This document shows, piece by piece, positions 18,001 through 25,305 of a stretch of 64,000 nucleotides of DNA. The first letter of the stretch is position 1, and each line of letters starts with the position of its first letter. The stretch covers positions 9,176,001 to 9,240,000 of the forward strand of contig NZ_CP143624.1 in the NCBI RefSeq assembly GCF_050038885.1, given 5' to 3'. This DNA is from Myxococcus flavus. Lineage in GTDB: Bacteria; Myxococcota; Myxococcia; Myxococcales; Myxococcaceae. The position numbers were made by a program, and so were the translations under genes. Under the pieces are notes generated by a model that searched no databases, had not been told where the DNA came from, and saw only the letters and a list, made by a program, of their open reading frames with translations.

Positions 18001-18604
18001 CCAGCGGCACCTTGGCCTGCCACGCCCCCTTCGCGTCCACCTGGGCCGCCACGCCCGCGACGGTGACGCGGTCTCCCGCCGCTGCCTGTCCCGCGACCCG
18101 GAAGCGGACGGCACCGGAGTCCGGCTCGACCTGCGCCACCGGGGGAGCCTCGGTGAAAGACAGCTGCACGGGCGCTGCGTCCACGGCCGCACTGCGCACG
18201 GCGAAGTCCTGGAGGACCGCGGCCCCCCACGGGACTTCCAACGTCGCGCCCGCTGGATGCACCCGACTCGTGACTGGCAGCGAGCGCGCGTCCACCTTCA
18301 GCCGATGGCGCCCCGGACGCAGATGCAGCCCACGCACGGCATCGGGCACGCGCGCGTCCACGCCGGTGATGTGGTAGCGCCCCTGGGCATCCGTGCGGAC
18401 ATCCCGACCGGTGGAGAGCACGAGCCGGACATCGGCCACTCCGGGTTCGTCGGCACCGCACTGCCCGTCGCCATCGAGGTCCTGGCACACACGGCCCGCG
18501 ATGGTGGATGCCTGAGACGGCGTGTCCAGCGACAGCGCCTGCGCCCACGTGCCCAGGGGCAGCAACCACGTCACAACGGCGAGACAGGCCAGTGCGCGGC
18601 TCAT
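15005..18604 (-). CDS. large outer-membrane beta-barrel protein with N-terminal SdrD B-like domain
   Basis: 1199 residues with a signal peptide of about 21 (ends TWAQA). Next comes an SdrD B-like/Cna B-type fold with a calcium-loop-like DLDGDGQCGADEPG near 43-56, followed by DAQGRYHITGV. Several beta-sandwich modules (about 150-370) precede a long region (about 400-1199) of alternating polar and aromatic strands ending in a terminal Tyr (YLRAEVAY). That ending is the usual signature of Bam-inserted barrels. It overlaps the upstream Ig-like gene by 4 nt (ATGA), so translation is coupled. I infer an outer-membrane anchor or pore for the exported partners on either side. I do not recognise a characterised homologue. 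Confidence 0.78.
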   Translation of the reverse strand: MSRALACLAVVTWLLPLGTWAQALSLDTPSQASTIAGRVCQDLDGDGQCGADEPGVADVRLVLSTGRDVRTDAQGRYHITGVDARVPDAVRGLHLRPGRHRLKVDARSLPVTSRVHPAGATLEVPWGAAVLQDFAVRSAAVDAAPVQLSFTEAPPVAQVEPDSGAVRFRVAGQAAAGDRVTVAGVAAQVDAKGAWQAKVPLASGENWLPITATGPEGQVRLFRQRVDVVSRDGGWLVAPRPMLPVATLQLPSGRDAPAATGPARVRVTAPAGTRVHTPGGEVVVGPEGRADAPVVLAPGLNTVKVHLALPGEAPRDESVEIVAEARSFAVGLLDVEATYAPATGDVQLRGRGSAHAEVRLGAVDLVGELDLRDTDGRTLNGASLPDWLRPRVPERFDRVADPDLAPAEWGDDSVSLMPNPTEARLRLEARHAEHGRAGLGTYRALIQDREVGRYHRPLFGPYAELQVGKKDSARVGVNAFGGSLTDPVRAVSAVPAHEELRATGGSLYYLGAASVAEGSELVRVEVRDGVTGLPMGERHLVRGVDYDIDYFGGRILLARPLSFLAGEAWLRTGSPTESPEPVLVVDYAALRLADGGDSAGGEVWAEWRGSRLGLGAVREGRDGSPYTLYTGRASTTLGAYRVAAEVASSRGTAVDASFFGVSDDGGLSFLRPRPDAGTGAEALNVQLHGPGLSGEGTVDAAFRLRGRGFSDGAHTDVAMFRQSSLRVKQPLGRLRLTLLADERRSADPREPFADTPFSAQVLGAGLGWEEARWGVGLEVRDSRLRAAQVAGVGPALWGGRTSAGVTGSLKVWERLRLRAAHRQALALHGEGPGRFDDTFTSVGVDVEVDRDTRAGVFGGWGPALGPRAWANVESRRGQDVYYGGYSVDVDGPDYGAGRTVTGARTELPASGTALFVEDVGAHDATAVRLARAVGFQQQVAGGFSVGARYERGVRSLLDVDSPLEREAGGVFGQLVLPRLRLDGRVELRREEGTPERGAATPVDRLQAVVALAAQAQLLKDVTASGRVDFARTVHADVLETRLVEGYAAVAWRPGPWLVVARYGITRELLPGLRSAFGDRALQTFSLLPAVRLGDRLSVAAGLHAGRSSVEDTARWVWTGTLRPAVRVVGGLEVGAELARRTASPEGERLTAVRAEVAYRVDERLRLATGYTLLGFSGLGLEPGSSDNQDRLYLRAEVAY

Positions 18605-20502
18605 GGGCGCACCTCCGCCAACGCCGTCACGCCCGTGGCGACGTCGGCGACGGAAACACTCACGGTGCCGGCGGCGCGCACCGTGAACGACGTGCGGCCT
18701 TCCCGCGACACCTCATCCATCCGCTCGCCCTCCGACAGCGAGACGAACACGTCGCGCCCCGGCAGCACCTGCCCGCTGGCGTCCTCCACCCAGTACGTCA
18801 CGCGCGGCCCATCCACCTCGAGGCGCACGTTGACGGGGACCTCGGGCGCCAGCCGAACGCGCTGAGACACGGAGGGAGGCACCAACGGCCGCTCCAGCGG
18901 AAAGACGGGGCCCTCCACGCCCAGCACGTGAACGGTGCGCGTCAGGCCCGTCCATACGGCGTGCGCGACCTCCACCGTTCCCGGCTGCGCGGGGCCCAGG
19001 CGCACGGTGCCATCCGCGCCCGTCACCACCTCCCGGCCGTCCACGCGCAGCGGCTGCGCGGGCACCGGCAGGCCCGCCAGGTCCGACACCCCCGCGTGCA
19101 GCGCACCGTCCGCCATCCACACCCGGATGCGCGCCGGCTCGCTGCCCGCGGGTCCCCAGGCGCGGGCCTGGACGTCCACCGCCACATCCTCGCTCTGGGA
19201 TGGAAGCACCCAGGTGCTGGTGAAGGTTCCCTCGGAAGCCTCCTCCGGCGGGGTGAAGGTGCCCACGGGCGCGCGCAACTCCAGCGTCGCACCCGGACGG
19301 GGCCTGTCGAGGGAATCGCGAGCGGTCACCACCACGCGCGTGCGGGCCCCGAGGTGCACCAGCGACTCGTCCAGGCGCAGGCGGCTCTCGGCCACCGGTC
19401 CCTGCACCAGCTCCAGCGCGGGCGACTCGCGCGAGCCCGGCCCGCGCTGCGGCCACGCGGCCTCGATGCGCTCGTCGGCCGCCAACGTCCGCGGCGCGGT
19501 GTAGCGCCACTCCAGCAGCCCTCCCGGCGCGCGCGTGGGCCCGCGCAGTGTGCCGTGACGCGCCTGCGCGGTGACGCGCGCATCCTCCACCGGCCGGCCC
19601 ATCGCGTCGCTCGTCGCGCACACCAGCCGGGCCTGAGACACGCCGTCGGCGGGCAGCCGCTGCGGCTGGAGCACGCACGCCAGTCCATCGGTGGGCGGCA
19701 GCCGCAGGTCGATGGGCATCCGCCGCACGTTGCCCACCTTGTCCACCACGCGGCCCTCTCCGATGCGGTGCCCCGGCGGAACGATGATGGGCACCCGGAA
19801 GCGGCCGTCGTGGCCGGCGGTCACCGGACCGAACGTCTGGCCCGCGATGCCAATGGAAATCTCGGCGTCCGGCTCCGTCGTCCCCGGCAGGTTCACCGAT
19901 GCGGCGAGCGGCACGAGCACCCGCCCGTAGGCGCCATGAATCGACTGCGGCGAAGGCCACGCGGAGAAGGCCACCAGGATGGCCACTTCGGGATACCGCG
20001 TGTCCGGCAGGACGTAGCGCGCGCGATACGTGCCCGGCCCGGTGCGCTCCAGCGCCTCCACGCGCCCCACGCTCACGCGAACCACCGGCGGCGCGCCGCT
20101 ATCATCCGCGGTGCCATCCGGCCGCACGAGCTGCACGGTGAGCCGCGCCTCCTTGTCCTTGCCCTTCACCGGCGCGGGCGGATCCAGCGCCAGTCGGACT
20201 TCGGTGGCCTGTGGCCCCAGCACGTAGCGGGCGCGCGCCTCCAGACCGTCCTTGCTCGCGCGCACCACCACGTCGCGCACGCCGGGCCGAGGCACCACCA
20301 CGAACGTGTGCAGCGGCGGCTGGGCCACGGCCTCGCGCAGCTCCGCGCCCTCCACCTGCACGGAGGGCTTGCCCATCGCGACAGGATGGCCCGCCGCGTC
20401 CTTGCGTACGATCGCCACGGGGAAGCCATCCGGCGCCACGGCGGACGACGGCCCGAGAATCTCGAGCGTGTCCGCCCAGGCCGGGGCACACAGCAGCAAC
20501 AA
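18601..20502 (-). CDS. exported Ig-like repeat protein
   Basis: 633 residues from the TTG start, mostly tandem Ig-like/invasin-type beta modules; recurring phrases are DGVSQARLVCA, DSLDRPRPGATLEL and DGTVRLGPAQPGTVEV. With the TTG start the signal peptide is short (MLLLCAPAWA). The frame continues eight codons upstream to a CTG at 20526 that would give MNRFLLLGLLLLCAPAWA, a far better Sec signal, so the true start may be CTG. It lies 36 bp (TTG) or 12 bp (CTG) after the stop of the beta-propeller gene and overlaps the barrel gene by 4 nt. Inferred to be a periplasmic or surface structural partner of the barrel. Confidence 0.72.
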   Translation of the reverse strand: MLLLCAPAWADTLEILGPSSAVAPDGFPVAIVRKDAAGHPVAMGKPSVQVEGAELREAVAQPPLHTFVVVPRPGVRDVVVRASKDGLEARARYVLGPQATEVRLALDPPAPVKGKDKEARLTVQLVRPDGTADDSGAPPVVRVSVGRVEALERTGPGTYRARYVLPDTRYPEVAILVAFSAWPSPQSIHGAYGRVLVPLAASVNLPGTTEPDAEISIGIAGQTFGPVTAGHDGRFRVPIIVPPGHRIGEGRVVDKVGNVRRMPIDLRLPPTDGLACVLQPQRLPADGVSQARLVCATSDAMGRPVEDARVTAQARHGTLRGPTRAPGGLLEWRYTAPRTLAADERIEAAWPQRGPGSRESPALELVQGPVAESRLRLDESLVHLGARTRVVVTARDSLDRPRPGATLELRAPVGTFTPPEEASEGTFTSTWVLPSQSEDVAVDVQARAWGPAGSEPARIRVWMADGALHAGVSDLAGLPVPAQPLRVDGREVVTGADGTVRLGPAQPGTVEVAHAVWTGLTRTVHVLGVEGPVFPLERPLVPPSVSQRVRLAPEVPVNVRLEVDGPRVTYWVEDASGQVLPGRDVFVSLSEGERMDEVSREGRTSFTVRAAGTVSVSVADVATGVTALAEVRP

Positions 20503-20538
20503 TCCGAGGAGGAGAAACCGGTTCAGGGCCGTGTCAGT

Positions 20539-22206
20539 CTACAGGGCGACCTCGCTGCGTCGAAGCGCCTTCGCACCTGCACGCGCACGACGCGGACGCA
20601 GCCACCAGGCCATCAACAGGATCACCCCGGAAAGCGTTACCGGTCCGCTCCCGGTGCTACATCCCCGAAGCTCCGCGTCACGCACCGGGCCATCGGGAAC
20701 GAAGGTCACTGGAGACACCACCGAGGACGAAGATGACACCGGCTTCAAGGCGCGTCCTGGAACGATTCGGGCGCCCGTGGGCGCGTCCGCCACGGGCTGG
20801 CACGTCATCGGAGGCGCGTACACGCGAAGGCGGAACGCGCTTCCGGGTCTGCCGGAGATGAGCGCCGCCAGTGAGTTGTGACCGTCCAGCGGCGCGCGCG
20901 TGGCCACCAGCGATACCCCCTGCCTGAAGCGCGACGGGTCCACCAGCTCGCGGCCGTTGATCCACACCCAGCCCGCGGTGGACGCCTCGCCGTTGTAGCC
21001 GTTGTCCACGCACAGCACCCCCTCCCCCGTGCCCGCGAAGCCGAGCGCCACGCCGTTGGGCTGACCGCTGGTGCGCGCCACCTCCAGCGATGCGAGCAGG
21101 GGCCAGGCATCGGGCCGCGCGCAGACCTCCTCGGGCGAGGCCATCGCCACCGGCGCGAGCTTGCAGCCCGGCGCGTCATCCACCTTGAAGGTGAAGGCGT
21201 GGACGTTGAAGTCACCGTTCTGCGACACGGTCCACACCACGCGCACCGTACCGTCCGCGTCCACGCTCAGGTCGGTGAGGCTCTCGTTCTCCGGCGTCTC
21301 GGTGATGGCGTAGAGCGTCTCGGTGCTCATGTCGTAGAGCACGATGTCGAAGTCGCTCTTCGCCGGGTCCCTGCGCTCGAAGGCAATCAGCGAGCCGCTG
21401 ATGCTGGGGTTCGCATCCATCCCCGGCAGGGCCAGCCGCTGCTCCGTGCCACCGCCCAGCGGCTTCCAGTAGATGTCCCGGTCGGTCACCCCATCGAAGG
21501 TGCGGGTGCTGGCATAGACGACGACCTCGCCGTTGGTGTCCGGCTGGGACTCCTCGCCCTCGCTGCCGGTGAGCGCCTGGGACGCGAAGCCCGAGGCACC
21601 GCGCCGGGCCTGCCAGATGTCGCAGCGCAGGCCCTGCTCATCGCACTTGGCCCAGACCACCGTCGAGCCGTCCGGGGACACCGCGGGCGTGCGGTCCTGG
21701 AACGTGTCGTCCGTGAGCCGGGTGAGCGTGCCGCGCTCCAGGTCGTAGGCGGCGATCTCCGGCTGGGACGTCACGCCGGTGTAGCCGAAGTCCTGCCACG
21801 CCACGGTGCGCCCACCAATCACCGCGGCGCGGCGGCTGCTGCCTGCTTCGGGCGCCAGCTCCCGGGCCACCGCATCTCCACCCACGTCGAAGGTGTAGAT
21901 GGCGCTCGATGTGCTGACGCGCGTGAAGACGATGGTGCCGTTTGAGATGTCCGACACGAAGTCGAAGGCGCCTTCGTTCGGAATGGCCGCGTCCGTGGCG
22001 GTCCGCAGGTCGTGGTAGCGAATCTCGCTCGTGCCTCGGGACTCGTTCGTGTACGCCACCAGGGGGCCGCTGACGTGAGGGTCCGTCTGGTCGCCCGGGC
22101 CGCCCGCCACCACGTGCAGGGTGCCCGTCAGCGTTCTCGGTTCGGGGGTGGATGCAAGCGCCAGGGGAGGAAGCAGCCAGCAACTCAGGGCCAGTGTCCG
22201 CAGCAT
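20539..22206 (-). CDS. exported TolB-like beta-propeller protein with C-terminal membrane-sorting segment
   Basis: 555 residues from the ATG giving MLRTLALSCWLL, with GGAGG 8 nt upstream; the frame extends farther but without signal-like sequence. The signal peptide ends near LALA (about residue 18). Residues about 25-340 contain repeated blades of the WD40-like/TolB type (DRTPAVSPDGSTVVWA; DANPSISGSLIAFE). The C-terminus has a Cys, then a hydrophobic helix and arginines (GCSTGSG, then VILLMAWWLRPRR), resembling a MYXO-CTERM or related sorting tail. It is the first gene of the compact minus-strand set reaching 11906, so it likely shares a transcript with the Ig-like, barrel and MYXO-CTERM proteins. 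Confidence 0.78.
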   Translation of the reverse strand: MLRTLALSCWLLPPLALASTPEPRTLTGTLHVVAGGPGDQTDPHVSGPLVAYTNESRGTSEIRYHDLRTATDAAIPNEGAFDFVSDISNGTIVFTRVSTSSAIYTFDVGGDAVARELAPEAGSSRRAAVIGGRTVAWQDFGYTGVTSQPEIAAYDLERGTLTRLTDDTFQDRTPAVSPDGSTVVWAKCDEQGLRCDIWQARRGASGFASQALTGSEGEESQPDTNGEVVVYASTRTFDGVTDRDIYWKPLGGGTEQRLALPGMDANPSISGSLIAFERRDPAKSDFDIVLYDMSTETLYAITETPENESLTDLSVDADGTVRVVWTVSQNGDFNVHAFTFKVDDAPGCKLAPVAMASPEEVCARPDAWPLLASLEVARTSGQPNGVALGFAGTGEGVLCVDNGYNGEASTAGWVWINGRELVDPSRFRQGVSLVATRAPLDGHNSLAALISGRPGSAFRLRVYAPPMTCQPVADAPTGARIVPGRALKPVSSSSSVVSPVTFVPDGPVRDAELRGCSTGSGPVTLSGVILLMAWWLRPRRARAGAKALRRSEVAL

Positions 22207-22455
22207 CGGATAGGTCCTCCGGGGTTCCGAATCGATGACCCACGTCCGCCCTGCACGAGGCGCAGTGGGCCCGGACCCGGTCCGGTGCTGACTTCCCACG
22301 GCGGTCACGGCCGGCCGGACTTCAGGCCCCGCGGCTTTGCGCACCTGGGCTTTCGCCCGGGATTGCCCTTGAACAGGAACGATTCCTCCCCGAAGTGTAG
22401 GAAGCCCCCTCGGTGTGGGTCAAGGCGAACACCCGCCCGCCCACCTGGCTGCTCC

Positions 22456-23418
22456 CTAGTCTTCGCGCGCCTGATTCCAGATGTCCTCGGTGTCCGTCTG
22501 GAGCGGAGGCGGCGTCGTGTCGACGACGACGTCCTGCGAGGCTTGCTCCCGCGTCCTGCCGACACCGAAGGCCTGGACGTCCACGGTGTTCCGGCCCTCT
22601 CGGAGGATCACCTTCCGCTGGAAGTTTCCTTCAGCATCGGACTTCACGTTGACGCCAGCGACCTCCACGCGGCTGCCCGGGGTGACCTGCCCGCGCACGA
22701 CGAGCTCGCGCGCGCGCCGGGTGCGCTCGGTGGGCCAGTCCACCTTGAGCAGCAGGCTGGTGGGCACCGGCGCCGGGTCTGACGGCGCCTGCCCCGGACG
22801 GACGACGGCCTGCTGGCCCGCGCGGACGATGACGACCTTGCCCTGGCCCACCAACGTCACCTCGCCTTCGCGCGTGCCCACCGCGACGGTGCCCTCGCCG
22901 TTGTTGCTCATGGTGAAGGCACCGCTCTGCTGCAGCGTGGCCTTCGCGTCCGAGTTCGCGGCCTTCACCTCGAAGGTGTGACGCTGCCCTGGGCGGACGA
23001 CGGCGGTGGCCATACCGCGAGCGAGCAGGATGCGTGACAGCGACTCGGTCAGCTCGTCCACGGAAATCTCCGTGCCGGGGTCCATGTGCACCTCCACGGA
23101 CTCACCGCCAATCAGCATGGCGTACGAGCCGTCATCCGTGCGCACCCGCTCGTCACGGCGCAGTTTCGTGCCCACGGTGGCCTCGCGCCACGAGCCATCC
23201 GTGTTCTGCACCTCCACCTTGCCGGACACCTGCGTCAGCTCCAGCTCCAGCGGCCGGGCCACCGCCTGCGCCTCGACGACGGGCGGCGCCACCGGCGGAG
23301 GCGGCGGCGGGGGCGGCTGGCGCAGGAAGACGAACCACCCCACCGGCAGCGCCGCGAGAATCAGCACGAGGCCGATGAAGAAGGGGGCCTGACGGCGCGA
23401 TGGGTGGGAATCAGCCAT
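22456..23418 (-). CDS. membrane-anchored FecR-domain protein
   Basis: 320 residues. One N-terminal transmembrane segment (about 12-32) is followed by an octaproline run and then a FecR-type periplasmic domain (about 58-205; VSGKVEVQNTDGSWREA, VRTDDGSYAML, EGEVTLVGQGKVVIVRAG). The C-terminal 90 residues form an Ig-like module (VRGQVTPGSRVEVAGV) similar to those in the neighbouring surface proteins. Classical FecR proteins are anti-sigma regulators, but many FecR-domain proteins in myxobacteria are structural, and no ECF sigma gene is adjacent. It is separated from the propeller gene by 249 bp, so it probably has its own promoter or terminator. Confidence 0.8.
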   Translation of the reverse strand: MADSHPSRRQAPFFIGLVLILAALPVGWFVFLRQPPPPPPPPVAPPVVEAQAVARPLELELTQVSGKVEVQNTDGSWREATVGTKLRRDERVRTDDGSYAMLIGGESVEVHMDPGTEISVDELTESLSRILLARGMATAVVRPGQRHTFEVKAANSDAKATLQQSGAFTMSNNGEGTVAVGTREGEVTLVGQGKVVIVRAGQQAVVRPGQAPSDPAPVPTSLLLKVDWPTERTRRARELVVRGQVTPGSRVEVAGVNVKSDAEGNFQRKVILREGRNTVDVQAFGVGRTREQASQDVVVDTTPPPLQTDTEDIWNQARED

Positions 23419-23457
23419 GGGCGGCCTCGTTAGCTATCACAGGCCCCGCGCGGGACC

Positions 23458-25305
23458 TCACGCCTTCGGCAGCTTCACGGTAAAGCAACTGCCCTGCTCG
23501 ACTTCCGAGCGGACCTCGATGCTGCCGCCCGCCTCCGTCACCATGCGCCACGCCACACTGAGCCCGAGCCCCACGTTGGACCACACGTCCTTCGTCGTGA
23601 AGAAGGGCTCGAAGATGCGCGGGCGGATGTGGGGAGCAATGCCCTTCCCGGTGTCCTCCACCTCCAGGTAGCTGACGCCGTCGGCCTCGCCCGTGCGCAA
23701 CGTGAGCCGCTTCTGCGGTGACTTCAGCATCGCGGTGCGTGCATTGGACACCAGCGCCAGCACCACCTGTGACAGGTGCCCCGGGTCCGCGCGTACACGT
23801 GACAGGCCGTCCGCCAGCTCGCTGGTGAGCATGATGCCCTCACCGCGCGCCTGGTGCTCCGTGAGGCTGAGCGCGTCGCGCACCACGGCGTTGAGGTCCA
23901 CCGGCCGCAGCTCCGCGCGCTCGCGCTGCTGCGAGAAGCGCAGCAGGTTCTGGGTGATTTCCTTGCAGCGCTTGGCGCTCTGCTCGATTTTCCGCAGCGT
24001 CTCCAGGTCCGGGTCCGTGGAGCCCCGGTCCAGCATCAGCAGCTGCACGTTGCCGAGGATGCCCGCCAGCGGGTTGTTGATTTCGTGCGCCACGCCCGCG
24101 CCCAGCTGCCCCACCGCGGCCAGCTTCTGCGCCTCCACCAGCTGGGCCTGCGCCGCCTTCAGCTCCGCGGTGGCCTCCTCCACGCGGACGCGCAAGTCGT
24201 CGTTCCACCGGAGCAGGCGGCCCCGCGCCGCCTCCAACTCCTCGCCCATGCGGTTGAAGGTGGTGGCCAGCTCGCTCAGCTCGTCCTGCCCCGTCACCCG
24301 CACGCGCTTGTCCAGCTCGCCACGCCCGTAGGCCTCCGCGCCGCGCACCACCTCCGCCAGCCGCAGGTTGAGGCGGCGGGTGAAGAGCGCGCCCAGCCCC
24401 AGCAGCACCAGGAAGGTGCCGCCGATGGACAGGAGCACGGTGCGGCGCATGGCGTGGACGGGCGCCAGCGCGGCGGCCTCGTCCACCTCCACCAGCACGT
24501 CGAAGCGCATGCCGTGCGGAACGCGCGCCACGCTCACGCGCCGGGTGGGCGACTCCAAGCGGAAGCTGCGCACCGGCTCCGCCAGCGGCCCCGCGGGCGC
24601 GAGCAGGTGCGCGCTGAGCTCGGGCGCCAGCAGCTGGCCCCGGCGGTCCGGAAAGGAGCTGGCCAGCACCCGCCGCTCCTCGTCCACCAGGTCGATGCGC
24701 CCCAGCCCGTCCCCCGCGCGGCGGCGCAGCACGGCCTCCAGCGGCTGGAGCACCACCTCCGCCACGGCGAAGGGCGCGCGCTCCCCGTCCGCGAGCTTCA
24801 CCGCCACGGCCACCGCCGCCCGCCCGTCCTCCGCGTGCAGGTACGCGCTGCCCAGCGCCGCCTGCCCCTTGCCACCGCCCCGCAGCGTCTGCACGGGCAT
24901 GGCGCGCACCAGCCGGTCCAGCGACTCGGGAGCGAAGGCCGGGTGTCCGTCCAGGGCCTGTGTCCGGAAGACAGGCGAGCCCAGCGGGTGGCCGTCCGCG
25001 TCCAGCTTCAGCACCGCGCTCACCGCCGGGGACTGGCCGTACAGGAGCCGCAGCGCGCCCTGCGTCTCCGCGTCGCTCATGGCCTGCCAGTCGATGAGCT
25101 CGGCGGAGCGGGCCAGGGCGTCCACCACCTCCATCATCAAGGCCCCCACCGCTTCGGCCGCCGCGGACGCCTGCGCGCGCTGCTCCGCGTCGATGCGGGC
25201 GGCCAGCTCGGCCTCGGCGCGCGAAAGCAACAGGAAGCCGACCGCGGCCAGGGGAAGCACCGTCGCGGCGAGCATGAAGAGGACGAGTTGCTGGTAGAGC
25301 CTCAT
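23458..25305 (-). CDS. membrane sensor histidine kinase (sensor-HAMP-HisKA-HATPase)
   Basis: 615 residues: transmembrane segment at about 8-27, periplasmic sensor domain to about 285, second transmembrane segment at about 292-310, HAMP (RRLNLRLAEVVRGAEAYG), short coiled coil, then HisKA with phospho-acceptor His407 in GAGVAHEINNPLAG. The HATPase domain has N, G1 (VEDTGKGIAP) and G2-like (GLGLSVAWRMV) boxes. The HExNNPL form of the H box places it in the NtrB/ZraS-like class. The ATG overlaps the stop of the upstream hybrid sensor gene by 4 nt, so the two are co-translated and probably one pathway, the membrane kinase phosphorylating one or more receivers of that protein. Confidence 0.9.
   Translation of the reverse strand: MRLYQQLVLFMLAATVLPLAAVGFLLLSRAEAELAARIDAEQRAQASAAAEAVGALMMEVVDALARSAELIDWQAMSDAETQGALRLLYGQSPAVSAVLKLDADGHPLGSPVFRTQALDGHPAFAPESLDRLVRAMPVQTLRGGGKGQAALGSAYLHAEDGRAAVAVAVKLADGERAPFAVAEVVLQPLEAVLRRRAGDGLGRIDLVDEERRVLASSFPDRRGQLLAPELSAHLLAPAGPLAEPVRSFRLESPTRRVSVARVPHGMRFDVLVEVDEAAALAPVHAMRRTVLLSIGGTFLVLLGLGALFTRRLNLRLAEVVRGAEAYGRGELDKRVRVTGQDELSELATTFNRMGEELEAARGRLLRWNDDLRVRVEEATAELKAAQAQLVEAQKLAAVGQLGAGVAHEINNPLAGILGNVQLLMLDRGSTDPDLETLRKIEQSAKRCKEITQNLLRFSQQRERAELRPVDLNAVVRDALSLTEHQARGEGIMLTSELADGLSRVRADPGHLSQVVLALVSNARTAMLKSPQKRLTLRTGEADGVSYLEVEDTGKGIAPHIRPRIFEPFFTTKDVWSNVGLGLSVAWRMVTEAGGSIEVRSEVEQGSCFTVKLPKA

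Noticed and set aside
15503..18865. Very long plus-strand open frame (over 1,100 codons) opposite the beta-barrel gene
   Set aside because: Arg/His/Gln/Ala-rich translation with no domain; it mirrors the GC-rich third positions of the real minus-strand gene, which has a signal peptide and family features.
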